This document shows, one piece after another, positions 8,500 through 17,744 of a DNA stretch of 64,000 nucleotides; positions within the stretch are counted from its first letter, which is position 1; every line of letters starts with the position of its first letter. Made by a program: the position numbers and the translations under genes. The notes below the pieces were generated by a model. The model saw nothing but the letters and a program-made list of their open reading frames with translations, had not been told where the DNA came from and ran no database searches. This DNA comes from Halanaerobium sp041694515 (GTDB lineage: Bacteria > Bacillota > Halanaerobiia > Halanaerobiales > Halanaerobiaceae), in NCBI GenBank assembly GCA_041694515.1, contig JASMSZ010000054.1, positions 1 to 64,000 on the forward strand. Reading direction: 5' to 3'.

Positions 8500-10164
8500 T
8501 TAATAAAGATAAACTCTGGCCTCATAGGGCCTTAAACTGCCCTTCAGCTCAAAACCCGCTTCTTGTTGATAGTTATTTAAAATCAATTCTGCCTGCTTAA
8601 TCTTCAGCTGATCATTTAAATCATAGTCAGCATCATTTTCACTGAAGTTTAAAAGCACAAGCAGATTATTTTGCTCTCCCTGACGCTGATAGGCATAAAT
8701 GTTTTGATCAGCTTCCAATAAAATATCATATTTACCATAGGCAAAAACCGGATATTTTTTACGCAGAGAAATCATTTTTTGATAATATTTAAATACCGAA
8801 TCATCTGAACTCAGATCTTTTTCTACATTAATCTCCGAATAATTGCTGTTCATCTTTAACCAGGGTTCAGTTTTAGAGAAACCTGCATATTTGCTGTCAT
8901 TCCAGTGCATAGGTGTGCGGGCATTATCTCTGGTTCTATAATTGGCGATCTCCAATATTTCCTTTTCACTCAGCTGATCTTTTTCCTGTAATTCTTTGAT
9001 ATAACCTCTGGTTTCAATATCATCAAAATCAGTTAAGGAGTCAAAACTGATATTGGTCATCCCAATTTCTTCTCCCTGATAAATAAATGGTGTCCCTCTT
9101 AAAGTATGAAGCATTGTTCCCAGCATCTTGGCTGATTCCTTGCGATATTTACCATCATCACCATAACGGGAAACAATCCTCGGCTGATCATGATTGCAGA
9201 AATAGAGACTGGTCCAGCCGTTATTTTCCTGCAGCTTATACTGCCACTCACTCATTAAATCTTTAAGTTCTGTCAGATCCCAGTCTGTAATTTTATCCCA
9301 GCCTTCTTTGCGGTCAAATTCCAGATGTTCAAAGGGAATAACCATCGAAAATTCTTTTCTTTCTTCTTTAACAAATTTTATTGCTTCCTCCTTATCAACA
9401 AAAGGAGTTTCTCCAACTGTCACTGCCTCATATTTATTGAAAGTATTAGCTGCCATTTCTTTGATAAATTCGTGAACACGGGGACCATTGGCAAAGTATT
9501 CATGACCGGCAAGGCCTTCTTTTTCCCCATCAGGGAAACGCTGATCTTTAGAAATTAGGTTAATCACATCAAGTCTAAAACCATCTACACCTTTTTCCAG
9601 CCACCAGTTGATCATCTCATAAATTTCCTGACGCAGTTTTGGATTTTCCCAGTTTAAATCCGGCTGTTTTGGTGAGAACAGGTGGAGATAATATTGATCT
9701 GTTTTCTGATCATATTTCCAGGCAGAACCACCAAAAAATGCCTTCCAGTTGTTTGGCGGCCCCCCATTTTTGCCGTCTCTCCAGATATAATAATCCCGAT
9801 AAGGATTATCCTTACTCTTACGAGATTCTTTAAACCACTGATGCTCATCTGAGCTGTGGTTTAAAACTAAATCCATAATTAATTTTATATTTCGCTGATG
9901 CAGCAGTTCCATCAATTCTTCTAAATCTTCCATAGTTCCAAACTCATCCATTATGGCCTGATAGTCACTGATGTCATAACCATTATCATCATTGGGAGAC
10001 TTATAGACCGGATTTAACCAGACTGCATCTACTCCCAGCTGATCTAAATAGTCTATTTTTTCAATAATACCTCTTAAATCTCCAATTCCATCATTATTGC
10101 TGTCCTTAAAACTGCGGGGATAAATCTGGTAAACCACAGCTTCCTTCCACCATTTTTTATTCAT
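8500..10164 (-). CDS. GH13 alpha-glucosidase, probable oligo-1,6-glucosidase
   Basis: A 554-residue cytoplasmic enzyme of the oligo-1,6-glucosidase group that cleaves non-reducing-end glucose from short alpha-glucans. Catalytic residues are Asp199 (GFRLDVINLI), Glu252 (VGETPF) and Asp326 (FCNHDQPR). Val200 after the nucleophile is the residue linked to alpha-1,6 specificity in this group, whereas Ala or Thr goes with alpha-1,4. No signal peptide. It is the last gene of the sugar operon, placing it after uptake by the ABC system. Trehalose-6-phosphate hydrolase is a less likely alternative, as there is no PTS gene nearby. Confidence 0.9.
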   Translation of the reverse strand: MNKKWWKEAVVYQIYPRSFKDSNNDGIGDLRGIIEKIDYLDQLGVDAVWLNPVYKSPNDDNGYDISDYQAIMDEFGTMEDLEELMELLHQRNIKLIMDLVLNHSSDEHQWFKESRKSKDNPYRDYYIWRDGKNGGPPNNWKAFFGGSAWKYDQKTDQYYLHLFSPKQPDLNWENPKLRQEIYEMINWWLEKGVDGFRLDVINLISKDQRFPDGEKEGLAGHEYFANGPRVHEFIKEMAANTFNKYEAVTVGETPFVDKEEAIKFVKEERKEFSMVIPFEHLEFDRKEGWDKITDWDLTELKDLMSEWQYKLQENNGWTSLYFCNHDQPRIVSRYGDDGKYRKESAKMLGTMLHTLRGTPFIYQGEEIGMTNISFDSLTDFDDIETRGYIKELQEKDQLSEKEILEIANYRTRDNARTPMHWNDSKYAGFSKTEPWLKMNSNYSEINVEKDLSSDDSVFKYYQKMISLRKKYPVFAYGKYDILLEADQNIYAYQRQGEQNNLLVLLNFSENDADYDLNDQLKIKQAELILNNYQQEAGFELKGSLRPYEARVYLY

Positions 10165-10188
10165 CTTTAAACCTCCACTTATAATTAT

Positions 10189-11394
10189 TTAGGCCGCTTT
10201 TTCTACAGCATTATCTGTTACTTTTTTAATCAGATTATTGATAGTTAAAAATAAAATAAATAAAATCGTTATAAAAATCGGAATTATCTCCAGAGAAATA
10301 TTCCTGGCCAGCACTCCTGCCAGACCGGGAAGTAATGCCCCACCCAATCCTGCAGCTGAAATCTGCATTCCAATTGTATTTGTTGTATGTTCCTGACCAA
10401 CCCGAGAGGAAGTACTGGAGATTAGGGCCGGAAAAATCGGTGCAATAGCAATTCCGGTTATCGCAACTCCAAGCAGTGACAGCCGCTGTGATAAATTGAC
10501 AGCAACTAAGATACTTCCCAGCAGACCTAGAGCAGCTGCATATTTAGCAATTTTTCGACTCAAAAATTTATAGGCTAAAAATCCAGCTAAAATCCTGCCT
10601 ACTGTAAAAGAACCCCAGTAAGCACTGACCCAGAACCCCGCCAGAGCTGTACTGATTCCTCTGGATTCTGTAAATAAAGTGTAGCTCCAGTGGCCAACTG
10701 CCATTTCTATTCCCGTATAAATAAAAAACAAAAGAATACTCATTAAAGCAGGTAAGTGGGTTAAAGTCTGAATCAACTTCATTTCCTGAATCTTCTCTTT
10801 ATTTTCATCAGATCCGACAGTCTTTTTATTTTTCGGATCTTTCCAGAGAGAAAGAGTTAAAACAAAGATTAAAGCAAGTATTATCTGGGCTGTACCGACA
10901 ATCAGATAACCAGTTCGCCAGCTATTAGAATATTTAATACCATTGGCCATAATAATCGGACCCAGTGTAATTCCTACCCCAAAACTGGCATGCAGCCACT
11001 GCATTAACCCTTCGTTAAAATGTTTTTCAACATAGGTATTTAAGCCAGCATCAATTGCTCCTGCGCCCATACCGGCAAGAACAGCCAGCAGAGGCAAAAG
11101 CCGCCAGAATGGAGCTAAAGTATAACCTATCAGAGCCAGACCGGTTGCCAGACAGCTGAGAGCCAGCAGAACTGCCACTCCAATCTTTTTGATAAAAAAA
11201 CCATTAAAAAAGCTGGAAAGCAAATAACCTGTGGTTGAGCCAATTAAGATAATTCCCAGAGCATCAAGGGGTAGAGAAAAACTGCTTCTCATTTCAGGCC
11301 AGGCAACACCCAGCAGTCCATCCGGCAGCCCCAGGGAAATAAAAGCAATATAAATTAAAGCAATTAATAAATATTTCTTTTTTTGTTTATTCAT
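10189..11394 (-). CDS. MFS transporter, fucose-permease-like
   Basis: A 401-residue membrane protein with about 12 predicted helices, starting YLLIALIYIAFISLGLPDG and continuing with the glycine-rich MAGAID segment typical of the sugar-type MFS (FucP/BSC relatives). The ATG at 11394 has an AAAAGGTG ribosome-binding site; a longer frame to 11418 has none. It lies between lacI and the glucosidase gene in the same operon and may import a related sugar or export a product; the substrate is not evident. Confidence 0.8.
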   Translation of the reverse strand: MNKQKKKYLLIALIYIAFISLGLPDGLLGVAWPEMRSSFSLPLDALGIILIGSTTGYLLSSFFNGFFIKKIGVAVLLALSCLATGLALIGYTLAPFWRLLPLLAVLAGMGAGAIDAGLNTYVEKHFNEGLMQWLHASFGVGITLGPIIMANGIKYSNSWRTGYLIVGTAQIILALIFVLTLSLWKDPKNKKTVGSDENKEKIQEMKLIQTLTHLPALMSILLFFIYTGIEMAVGHWSYTLFTESRGISTALAGFWVSAYWGSFTVGRILAGFLAYKFLSRKIAKYAAALGLLGSILVAVNLSQRLSLLGVAITGIAIAPIFPALISSTSSRVGQEHTTNTIGMQISAAGLGGALLPGLAGVLARNISLEIIPIFITILFILFLTINNLIKKVTDNAVEKAA

Positions 11395-11455
11395 AATTAC
11401 ACCTTTTCTCTGCTTCAATTTTTTAAAAATATCAAGTCAAATTAAATACTTCTGC

Positions 11456-12451
11456 TTAAGCGGTCTCTCTTTTAATTAATTTTAACTCTAACTCTTGATG
11501 ATAAATCTCATTTAACTGGCCGTTAATTGCTTTTAATAAAACTTCAATCGATAGGTGCCCGAGCTGGTACATCGGCTGCCAGATAGTTGTTAACTTTAAA
11601 TACTTAGCAAGTTCGATATTATCATAACCAACTACCGCTATATCCTCGGGAGCAGTTAAGCCTTCTTCTTCCATAGCCTGCAGGACTCCAATTGCCTGAT
11701 TATCAGAAGCAGCAAAAACAGCTGCAGGCCATTCCGGCTCAGGTAGTTCTAATATTTCCTGCATTGCCTGATAACCGTCTTCTGTATGGAAATCCCCAAA
11801 TTTAAGCAGATCAGGATTTAAACTAAGATTATTTTTTGCTAATATATTTTTTACACCTTTTAAACGATTGATCCCATGCTGACTATCTTTAATACCATTG
11901 ACAAAAGAAATATTTTGATGTCCCTGTTTAATTAAATAAGCAACAGCCATTTCTGCACCCTTAACATCATTTAAATGAATAGAGTGAAAATCAGTACTAT
12001 CCTCATCTGCCAAAACTATTGGAATCTCCTCACTCAATAAAGACTGGTAGTCATGTTCGCAAATATCCATAGTAACTGCTGCAATACCATCAACCTTTTT
12101 ACTGTGAACAATATCCAGTATTTTATCCATCATCTGCTGATCTTTATCTATTTTATATAAAATTAGATCTATTCTTTCCTCTTCTAAAGCATCCTGAATA
12201 CCTTTTAAGACTTCCACAAAAAAGTGATCAATAAATGTGGGAACAATAACACCGACTGCATTTGCTTTCTGGCTGGCCAGATTTTGGGCAACTTTATTTG
12301 GTCTGTAATTTAATTCTTTCATCACTTTAAGAACCTTATCTCTGGTTTCATCTTTTACTTTACTGCTGTTATTTAAAACTCTGGATACAGTTCCAATCCC
12401 AACACCGGCTTTCTCTGCTACATCATAAATATTAACTTTATCTTTTGCCAT
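11456..12451 (-). CDS. LacI-family transcriptional regulator
   Basis: A 331-residue repressor with an N-terminal helix-turn-helix and hinge (NIYDVAEKAGVGIGTVSRVL, RPNKVAQNLAS) followed by a periplasmic-binding-protein-like effector domain (AVGVIVPT, PAAVFAASDNQAIG, VVGYDN). It sits inside the sugar operon, after the permeases, and almost surely controls it: two palindromic LacI-type operators lie just downstream of the operon promoter at 15470-15517. Probable inducer is the imported oligosaccharide or its product. Confidence 0.92.
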   Translation of the reverse strand: MAKDKVNIYDVAEKAGVGIGTVSRVLNNSSKVKDETRDKVLKVMKELNYRPNKVAQNLASQKANAVGVIVPTFIDHFFVEVLKGIQDALEEERIDLILYKIDKDQQMMDKILDIVHSKKVDGIAAVTMDICEHDYQSLLSEEIPIVLADEDSTDFHSIHLNDVKGAEMAVAYLIKQGHQNISFVNGIKDSQHGINRLKGVKNILAKNNLSLNPDLLKFGDFHTEDGYQAMQEILELPEPEWPAAVFAASDNQAIGVLQAMEEEGLTAPEDIAVVGYDNIELAKYLKLTTIWQPMYQLGHLSIEVLLKAINGQLNEIYHQELELKLIKRETA

Positions 12452-12460
12452 AACTATTAA

Positions 12461-13282
12461 TTATCCTTTCACTGATCCCCTCATGACTCCACTAATTATT
12501 TTCTTCTGAGCAATAATATAAACTAAAAGCATCGGAAGAAGTGCAAGTATATAGGAAGCAAATGCTAAACTATAGTTGGTACTAAATTGTGATTGAAAAA
12601 CATGCTGAACTAAAGGTAATGTCATACTGGAACGATCACTAATCAATAATAATGGTAATAAAAAATCATTCCAGGCTTTTAGGGCAGTCAAAATCGCAAC
12701 TGTTGCATTTATCGGTTTTAAAACCGGGAAAATAATTTTCCAGAAAACCTGCCAGACATTGGCCCCGTCTATTATTGCAGCTTCTTCTATACTCCGGGGT
12801 AGAGATTTTATGTAACCTACATAGATAAAAACATTTAACGGTAAAGCATACACTATATATAATAATACAAGTCCATTAAGATTATCAAGGCTTAACATTG
12901 ACATTTCCTTAACAATTGGCAGCATAATCAGCGGAAAAGGAATAAACATCGCACTAATAAAGTAATAATAAAGAAATTTAAAATATTTTTTATCCATATT
13001 GCGTGCTACTGCATAGGAGACCATTGAATTAACCACCAGTACCACTGCTACTGTTGGAAAAGTAACATAAGCACTGTTTTTTAAACTCTGAAAATAATTA
13101 GTCATTTTTATTGCTTTAATATAATTGGAAAATTGAAATGAATCTGGTACGGCCAATATTGATTCAGCTAACTGCTGAGGATTTTTTAGTGAAACAATGA
13201 GTGCCATATATAAAGGAATAATTATGATAAATGAACCCAAAAGCAGTAATCCTGTCGCCCACCAATTTGTTTTTTCCTTCAT
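12461..13282 (-). CDS. Sugar ABC transporter permease (MalG type)
   Basis: A 273-residue integral membrane protein with about six helices. The EAA loop that contacts the ATPase is EEAAIIDGANVWQVFWKIIFP near residues 167-187, and the C-terminus MRGSVKG is typical of carbohydrate uptake transporter-1 (CUT1) MalG-like permeases. It overlaps the MalF-type gene by one base. No ATPase gene is in the operon, so a shared MsmX/MalK-type ATPase encoded elsewhere is expected. Confidence 0.92.
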   Translation of the reverse strand: MKEKTNWWATGLLLLGSFIIIIPLYMALIVSLKNPQQLAESILAVPDSFQFSNYIKAIKMTNYFQSLKNSAYVTFPTVAVVLVVNSMVSYAVARNMDKKYFKFLYYYFISAMFIPFPLIMLPIVKEMSMLSLDNLNGLVLLYIVYALPLNVFIYVGYIKSLPRSIEEAAIIDGANVWQVFWKIIFPVLKPINATVAILTALKAWNDFLLPLLLISDRSSMTLPLVQHVFQSQFSTNYSLAFASYILALLPMLLVYIIAQKKIISGVMRGSVKG

Positions 13283-14145
13283 TAATAATCCACCTCACGT
13301 TTTTGCAGTACTTTTAACTGGAAGAAAGAAATGGCTAATACAACCAATAAGAAAACTACAGCATTAGCAGTCTGATATGCAAATTCTCCACCCATAAAAC
13401 CACCATTATAAATAAGCAGAGTAATAGACTCAGTTGCCTGACCGGGACCACCCTGAGTTAAAGCCATTATGTGATCAAAAACCATCAAAAAGCCGCGCAT
13501 TGAAATAACAATATTAATCGTAAGAAATGGAGCAATTAAGGGAAAAGTAATATGTTTAAATTGATTCCATTTGTCGGCACCATCTATTTTAGCAACCTCA
13601 TATAATTCATCTGGAACAGTCTGCAGGCCAGATAAATAAAGCAAAATATTAAAACCACTGGAATTCCAGACAGCAAGAATCACTACCCCAATCCAGGCTA
13701 AATTCATATTTCCTAAAATGTTTTTGCTTAAGATTTCTATTCCTAATTGACTTCCTAATTGAGGAATAATAAAAGTAAAAATATGATTAAATATATAACC
13801 AACAACTAAAATACTCAGCATATAGGGAACAAAATATACTGCTCTAAAAGTATTTTTAAACCTTATTTTAGAATTGAGTCCTAAGGCAACAAGCAAACTT
13901 AAAATATTAACAATGATTGTTGTAACAATAGCAAATTTAAATGTAAAAATGTAGGCATCAAATGCTCTGCCGTCATTTAATAAATTTATATAATTTTTAA
14001 AACCAACAAAACTATAATCACCAAAACCTATATAATTAGTGAAACTATAAAATATACCCTGTAAAGCTGGAAGGGTATGAAAAGCAAAAAATAATATAAA
14101 TGCCGGAATTGTCATCCAGTAAAAGACAGACGAAGTTTTTTTCAT
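13282..14145 (-). CDS. Sugar ABC transporter permease (MalF type)
   Basis: A 287-residue membrane protein with about six helices and the EAA loop ELYEVAKIDGADKWNQFKHI near residues 181-200; MGG(E)FAYQTANAVV near the end is also a CUT1 hallmark. It forms the transmembrane channel with the MalG-type partner. It follows the binding-protein gene after a stem-loop that could lower expression of the permeases relative to the binding protein. Confidence 0.92.
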   Translation of the reverse strand: MKKTSSVFYWMTIPAFILFFAFHTLPALQGIFYSFTNYIGFGDYSFVGFKNYINLLNDGRAFDAYIFTFKFAIVTTIIVNILSLLVALGLNSKIRFKNTFRAVYFVPYMLSILVVGYIFNHIFTFIIPQLGSQLGIEILSKNILGNMNLAWIGVVILAVWNSSGFNILLYLSGLQTVPDELYEVAKIDGADKWNQFKHITFPLIAPFLTINIVISMRGFLMVFDHIMALTQGGPGQATESITLLIYNGGFMGGEFAYQTANAVVFLLVVLAISFFQLKVLQKREVDY

Positions 14146-14171
14146 TACTATTTCCTCCCACCTAAAATTAA

Positions 14172-14201
14172 GGAGCTCCTCTCGATTATGAGAAGAACTC
14201 C
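14172..14201 (-). promoter_or_regulatory. Stem-loop between binding-protein and permease genes
   Basis: A 12-bp stem (two G-U pairs) formed by 14172-14183 with 14190-14201, six-base loop. It has no strong T run, so it is better read as an mRNA-stabilising or partial-termination structure that raises binding-protein output over permease output. Confidence 0.6.
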
Positions 14202-14224
14202 TACTTTATTCAAATAAATATCTC

Positions 14225-15442
14225 TTAACGAGACTGTACTTTATTCCATTCAGAATCGAGTTTTTCTAAAAATTCTTCCACATTACCTCGATGTAAGAAA
14301 CCCTGAATCAGGTTTGGAACCTGCATTCCAGATGGATAATAGTGATCAGGAAAAGGTGCAATTTTTCCACTTTCAAAATATTCTTTTAAATCAACTACAG
14401 TAGGGTCATTTTGAAATACATTTTCTACTGCAGAAAAAGTCATCTGCTGATCAATGTAAAATTGAGCGTTTTCTTTTTTAAGTAAGAATTTAATAAATTT
14501 CTCTGCAGCTTCCGGATGATCAGTATTTTTGCTTATTGTTAGAACAGTATCTACTCCCGAAACTAACATGTTCTCATCTGCATCATTAACTGCTGGCAGA
14601 GCAAAAGCACCTAAATTAATGTCGGGGTTTGCTTCTAAAATTGGATTGATTGCCCAGACACCCTGAATGTACATAAATGATTTACCATTAGCAAAAGCCT
14701 GATTGCCCTGACTGTAACCATAACCAAAAACATCATCCTGTCCATAATCCAGTAACTTATAAATTCTTTCTGCTACTTTTTGATAACGTGCCTTAAAAGT
14801 TGTCTCATCAGCCAGTCTCTGCTTAATAAAATTTTTCCCCTGTAGATTTGCAGCTAATGAATTCCAGGGGACCATAATAGTCCAGGCATCTTTAAATGTT
14901 AAATAAAAAGGAGTCCCACCATTTTTCTGGATAGTTTCTGCAGCTGCTATAAATTCATCCCAGGTTTTTGGAATATCTAAATCCAATTCTTTAAATTTAT
15001 CTTTATTATATAAAACTGTATTAGCATTTGCTGTAAATGGTACGCCATAGTTAGAATTTCCTTCATGTAAATCCTGCAGCATTTCTTTATATGCCGGTTG
15101 AATATTTTTCAAATAAGGAGCATCATCAAAATTCTTAAAAATTCCTGCATCTGCTATTTGACCATAAGTAAAATTCCCTCCGAGACCCATAATATCAGGT
15201 ATATTGTTTCTGGCCAGTCTTGATCTTAATACCGTTTCTGCATCAGGGACATGATTCTGTTCGATATTGATATCCGGATTTTCTTTTTCAAATTTCTCAA
15301 TTAACCTGTCAAAAGTTTCTACAGCTTCCCGCTTATTCTGGAAAAACTCCAGCTCAACCTCCTGAGCAAAACCGACTGCACTGAGACCAAAAACCATTAA
15401 TACTGCCAGTAAAACTGAAATAGTTGGATCTAAAGATTTCAT
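14225..15442 (-). CDS. Sugar ABC transporter substrate-binding protein (MalE type)
   Basis: A 405-residue family-1 extracellular solute-binding protein. N-terminal signal region (residues 1-26, ISVLLAVLMVFGLSAVGFAQ) lacks a lipobox cysteine, so it is not an obvious lipoprotein. Mature part begins EVELEFFQNK and shows TANANTVLYNKDKFKEL and IPKTWDEF, characteristic of CUT1 sugar binders. It is the first gene of the operon, next to the promoter. Ligand is probably an alpha-glucoside oligosaccharide given the downstream glucosidase. Confidence 0.9.
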   Translation of the reverse strand: MKSLDPTISVLLAVLMVFGLSAVGFAQEVELEFFQNKREAVETFDRLIEKFEKENPDINIEQNHVPDAETVLRSRLARNNIPDIMGLGGNFTYGQIADAGIFKNFDDAPYLKNIQPAYKEMLQDLHEGNSNYGVPFTANANTVLYNKDKFKELDLDIPKTWDEFIAAAETIQKNGGTPFYLTFKDAWTIMVPWNSLAANLQGKNFIKQRLADETTFKARYQKVAERIYKLLDYGQDDVFGYGYSQGNQAFANGKSFMYIQGVWAINPILEANPDINLGAFALPAVNDADENMLVSGVDTVLTISKNTDHPEAAEKFIKFLLKKENAQFYIDQQMTFSAVENVFQNDPTVVDLKEYFESGKIAPFPDHYYPSGMQVPNLIQGFLHRGNVEEFLEKLDSEWNKVQSR

Positions 15443-15469
15443 TTAATAAATCCCCCTCTAAATTTTTGT

Positions 15470-15487
15470 TTTGGAACCGCTTCCAAA
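15470..15487. promoter_or_regulatory. LacI-family operator 1
   Basis: Near-perfect palindrome TTTGGAACCGCTTCCAAA, with the central CG step typical of LacI-family sites, located in the 5' untranslated region of the sugar operon about 30 bases before the binding-protein start. Confidence 0.85.
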
Positions 15488-15503
15488 TAGTTTAAAAATA
15501 AAA

Positions 15504-15517
15504 TGGAATCGCTTCCA
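15504..15517. promoter_or_regulatory. LacI-family operator 2
   Basis: Palindrome TGGAATCGCTTCCA, a close copy of operator 1, centred about 32 bases upstream of it (three helical turns) and overlapping the expected transcription start. Two in-phase sites suggest cooperative repression. Confidence 0.85.
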
Positions 15518-15523
15518 AAAATA

Positions 15524-15552
15524 ATTATAACAGTAGTTTTAAAAAAAGTCAA
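15524..15552 (-). promoter_or_regulatory. Promoter of the sugar operon
   Basis: Minus-strand TTGACT (15547-15552) and TATAAT (15524-15529) separated by 17 bases, directly upstream of the two LacI-type operators. Confidence 0.85.
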
Positions 15553-15606
15553 ACAATTTAATTAGCCAGGATTTAAAATTATTAATTATTTGGTTTCAAC
15601 TAAGTT

Positions 15607-16827
15607 TTAAATATATCTAGTCATTATAAATGCTTGATTAAAATTTTTATCTAATAGATAGTCTTTATAATATTTGATATTCTTGCGCTTCTTCATTAAT
15701 GAAAAGAATAACCCTGCATTAGAAATATCACCTAATAAAACAAAACCATTAATCTTATTATTTTTTATATAAATTTTTCGCAAAACTCCTTTATCCTTAT
15801 ATTTAATTTCTTCTCCCTCAAGTTTTCCGACCACCATTAGTTTATAACTTAATTCTTTCAGTGAATTTGTACTAAACTGCTTTTGATATTTTCTTTCTGC
15901 TCCTAAGATATTCAGGGCTGCCCTCTGACCATGATTGACTGCTACTGTATGCAGACCGTGAATAGTCATCTCTCCAGTTACTAAATCTTCGGTCTGAGCT
16001 ACATCTCCACAGGCATAAATATTCTGATAATTAGTCTGCAGGTATCGGTTAACAGGGATTCCCCAACCGTCATTTTCTATTCCACTATCAATTATAAAAT
16101 CAATATTAGGCTTTACTCCTGTAGCCGCTATATAAAAATCGGCTGTTAATTCCCTGCCGTCACTGGTAACAAGACTCTCAACTTTTCGCTCACCGGTAAA
16201 GCGATTTCCTTCAGTATTCAGCATTACATTAACACCCTGATTTTCTAAATCTTCGACTACATATCCTGCAGTTTCTTTGTCTAATAACCGCGGCATTATC
16301 CAGCCGCGGCGGTTTAAAATAGAAGGTTTTATCCCAATTTTAGCTAAACATAAAGCTATTTCTACACCTAAAAATCCACCACCAACAATTACTGCTGATT
16401 TATTTCCCTGACGCGCCATATCTTTTATTTGCTGGGCCCCAAAAATATTTTTAAAATTAGTAATCCCTTTTTTGTCTGCTCCTTTAACTACTGGTGGAAT
16501 ATGAAGCGAACTACCAGAAGCTATTAATAATCTATCAAATTTTCTTTTTCTATTGTTTTCTGTCAGGACATACTGTTTATCAGGATCTACTGCAGCCACT
16601 TTTTCTCCTAAAAAACAGTTAAAATCATAACGACTGCAGACATCCTGGCCCTGCCAGTAAAGTAAATTTTTCTGATCATTAATTAAATATTCTCCTAAAG
16701 CTGCTGGAGAATAAGGAGGCACATTCTCTGCCGAAAAAATATCTATAGTTCCCCTAAAGTTTCTTTTTCGCAAAGTAAGGGCAGCAGTCAATCCTGCTGG
16801 CCCTGAACCAATAATCACAATACGCAT
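15607..16827 (-). CDS. FAD-dependent NAD(P) oxidoreductase of the CODH operon (FNOR)
   Basis: A 406-residue flavoprotein with an N-terminal FAD site (IVIIGSGPAGLTAAL), a central NAD(P) Rossmann site (SAVIVGGGFLGVEIAL) and the ATG/GD motifs (AATGVKPN, NIYACGDVAQ), like rubredoxin/NADH oxidase reductases. It lacks a redox-active cysteine pair. As last gene of cooF-cooS-cooC, it probably passes electrons between the CooF ferredoxin and NAD(P). Such CODH-FNOR clusters are known from other anaerobes. ATG at 16827 is preferred over TTG at 16830 (GAGGGGG ribosome-binding site). Confidence 0.85.
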   Translation of the reverse strand: MRIVIIGSGPAGLTAALTLRKRNFRGTIDIFSAENVPPYSPAALGEYLINDQKNLLYWQGQDVCSRYDFNCFLGEKVAAVDPDKQYVLTENNRKRKFDRLLIASGSSLHIPPVVKGADKKGITNFKNIFGAQQIKDMARQGNKSAVIVGGGFLGVEIALCLAKIGIKPSILNRRGWIMPRLLDKETAGYVVEDLENQGVNVMLNTEGNRFTGERKVESLVTSDGRELTADFYIAATGVKPNIDFIIDSGIENDGWGIPVNRYLQTNYQNIYACGDVAQTEDLVTGEMTIHGLHTVAVNHGQRAALNILGAERKYQKQFSTNSLKELSYKLMVVGKLEGEEIKYKDKGVLRKIYIKNNKINGFVLLGDISNAGLFFSLMKKRKNIKYYKDYLLDKNFNQAFIMTRYI

Positions 16828-16844
16828 CAAACTATCCCCCTCTT

Positions 16845-17744
16845 TTATTCCCTCTCCACTCCAATTAAAGTCCTATACAGCTCTCTAACTGCTTTTACAT
16901 AAGGCGTATTCTTTTTTAATAATGGAGCTACATCAGGTTCATTGCGGTAAACACTTTCATCAAAAGGTAGATAGTGAATATAATCAAAGATTTTTATTTT
17001 TTCTCCTGCTCTTTCCATTACTTTATCCTTATCTTTTTCTCCCCGCACTTTATTAACTACTAAATGAATATTCTCTATTTCTAATTGATCTGCTAACTGA
17101 GCTGAGTGTAAAGCAACCTGTACCGCGTTAAAACTTGGCTCCGTAATAATTACAGCATTGCGGAAACCTTCAGCCAGTGAACGACCAAAATGTTCAACTC
17201 CAGCCTGAGTATCCATTAAAATAACTTCATCTTCTCTTAAATTTATATAACCTACAATTGAATCCAGTAATGAGTTTTCTGGACATAAACATCCTGTAGC
17301 TGCCTGAATCACACTGCCAATCACTAATAGGTTAATTCTATCTTTAATATTCATGCCAAATCTATTAACTACATCTGAGACATCAGGATTCAAATTGAGC
17401 ATTGCTCCCCAATTTTCTCCCGGTCTTACCCCTGTTTTTTCTTCAATATAATCTATATTTTCTGAGACAGGAACTATTTCGTCAGCTTTTTCTTCAGGAA
17501 AACCTAAGGAAAAGGCAAGATTTTGCTGGGGGTCTTCATCCACTGCTAAAACTTGATATTTACCTTCAGCAAAAAGTTGTGCTAAAAGAGCAGTCAGAGT
17601 TGTCTTACCTGCTCCACCCTTACCGGTAGTTACAACTCTAAAATCATTAATAGTTTTATCGGATTCTAAACCCTCTGCTGCTGAAAAGACTTTCTTTCTT
17701 CTTTCTTTTTCCTGTGCTCTAGCTTTTTCTCTATCCTGGCTCAT
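16845..17744 (-). CDS. cooC: CODH nickel-insertion ATPase CooC
   Basis: A 299-residue MinD/NifH-type ATPase that loads Ni into the CODH C-cluster. P-loop TGKGGAGKTTL (about residues 40-50), LAVDEDPQQNLAFSLG, the CLCPEN segment with the conserved CxC metal site, and ILMDTQAG-like switch 2. The first about 34 residues form a highly charged, probably helical extension (REKARAQEKERRKK) that is not in most CooC proteins. It overlaps cooS by 4 bases, so the two are translationally coupled. Confidence 0.93.
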   Translation of the reverse strand: MSQDREKARAQEKERRKKVFSAAEGLESDKTINDFRVVTTGKGGAGKTTLTALLAQLFAEGKYQVLAVDEDPQQNLAFSLGFPEEKADEIVPVSENIDYIEEKTGVRPGENWGAMLNLNPDVSDVVNRFGMNIKDRINLLVIGSVIQAATGCLCPENSLLDSIVGYINLREDEVILMDTQAGVEHFGRSLAEGFRNAVIITEPSFNAVQVALHSAQLADQLEIENIHLVVNKVRGEKDKDKVMERAGEKIKIFDYIHYLPFDESVYRNEPDVAPLLKKNTPYVKAVRELYRTLIGVERE

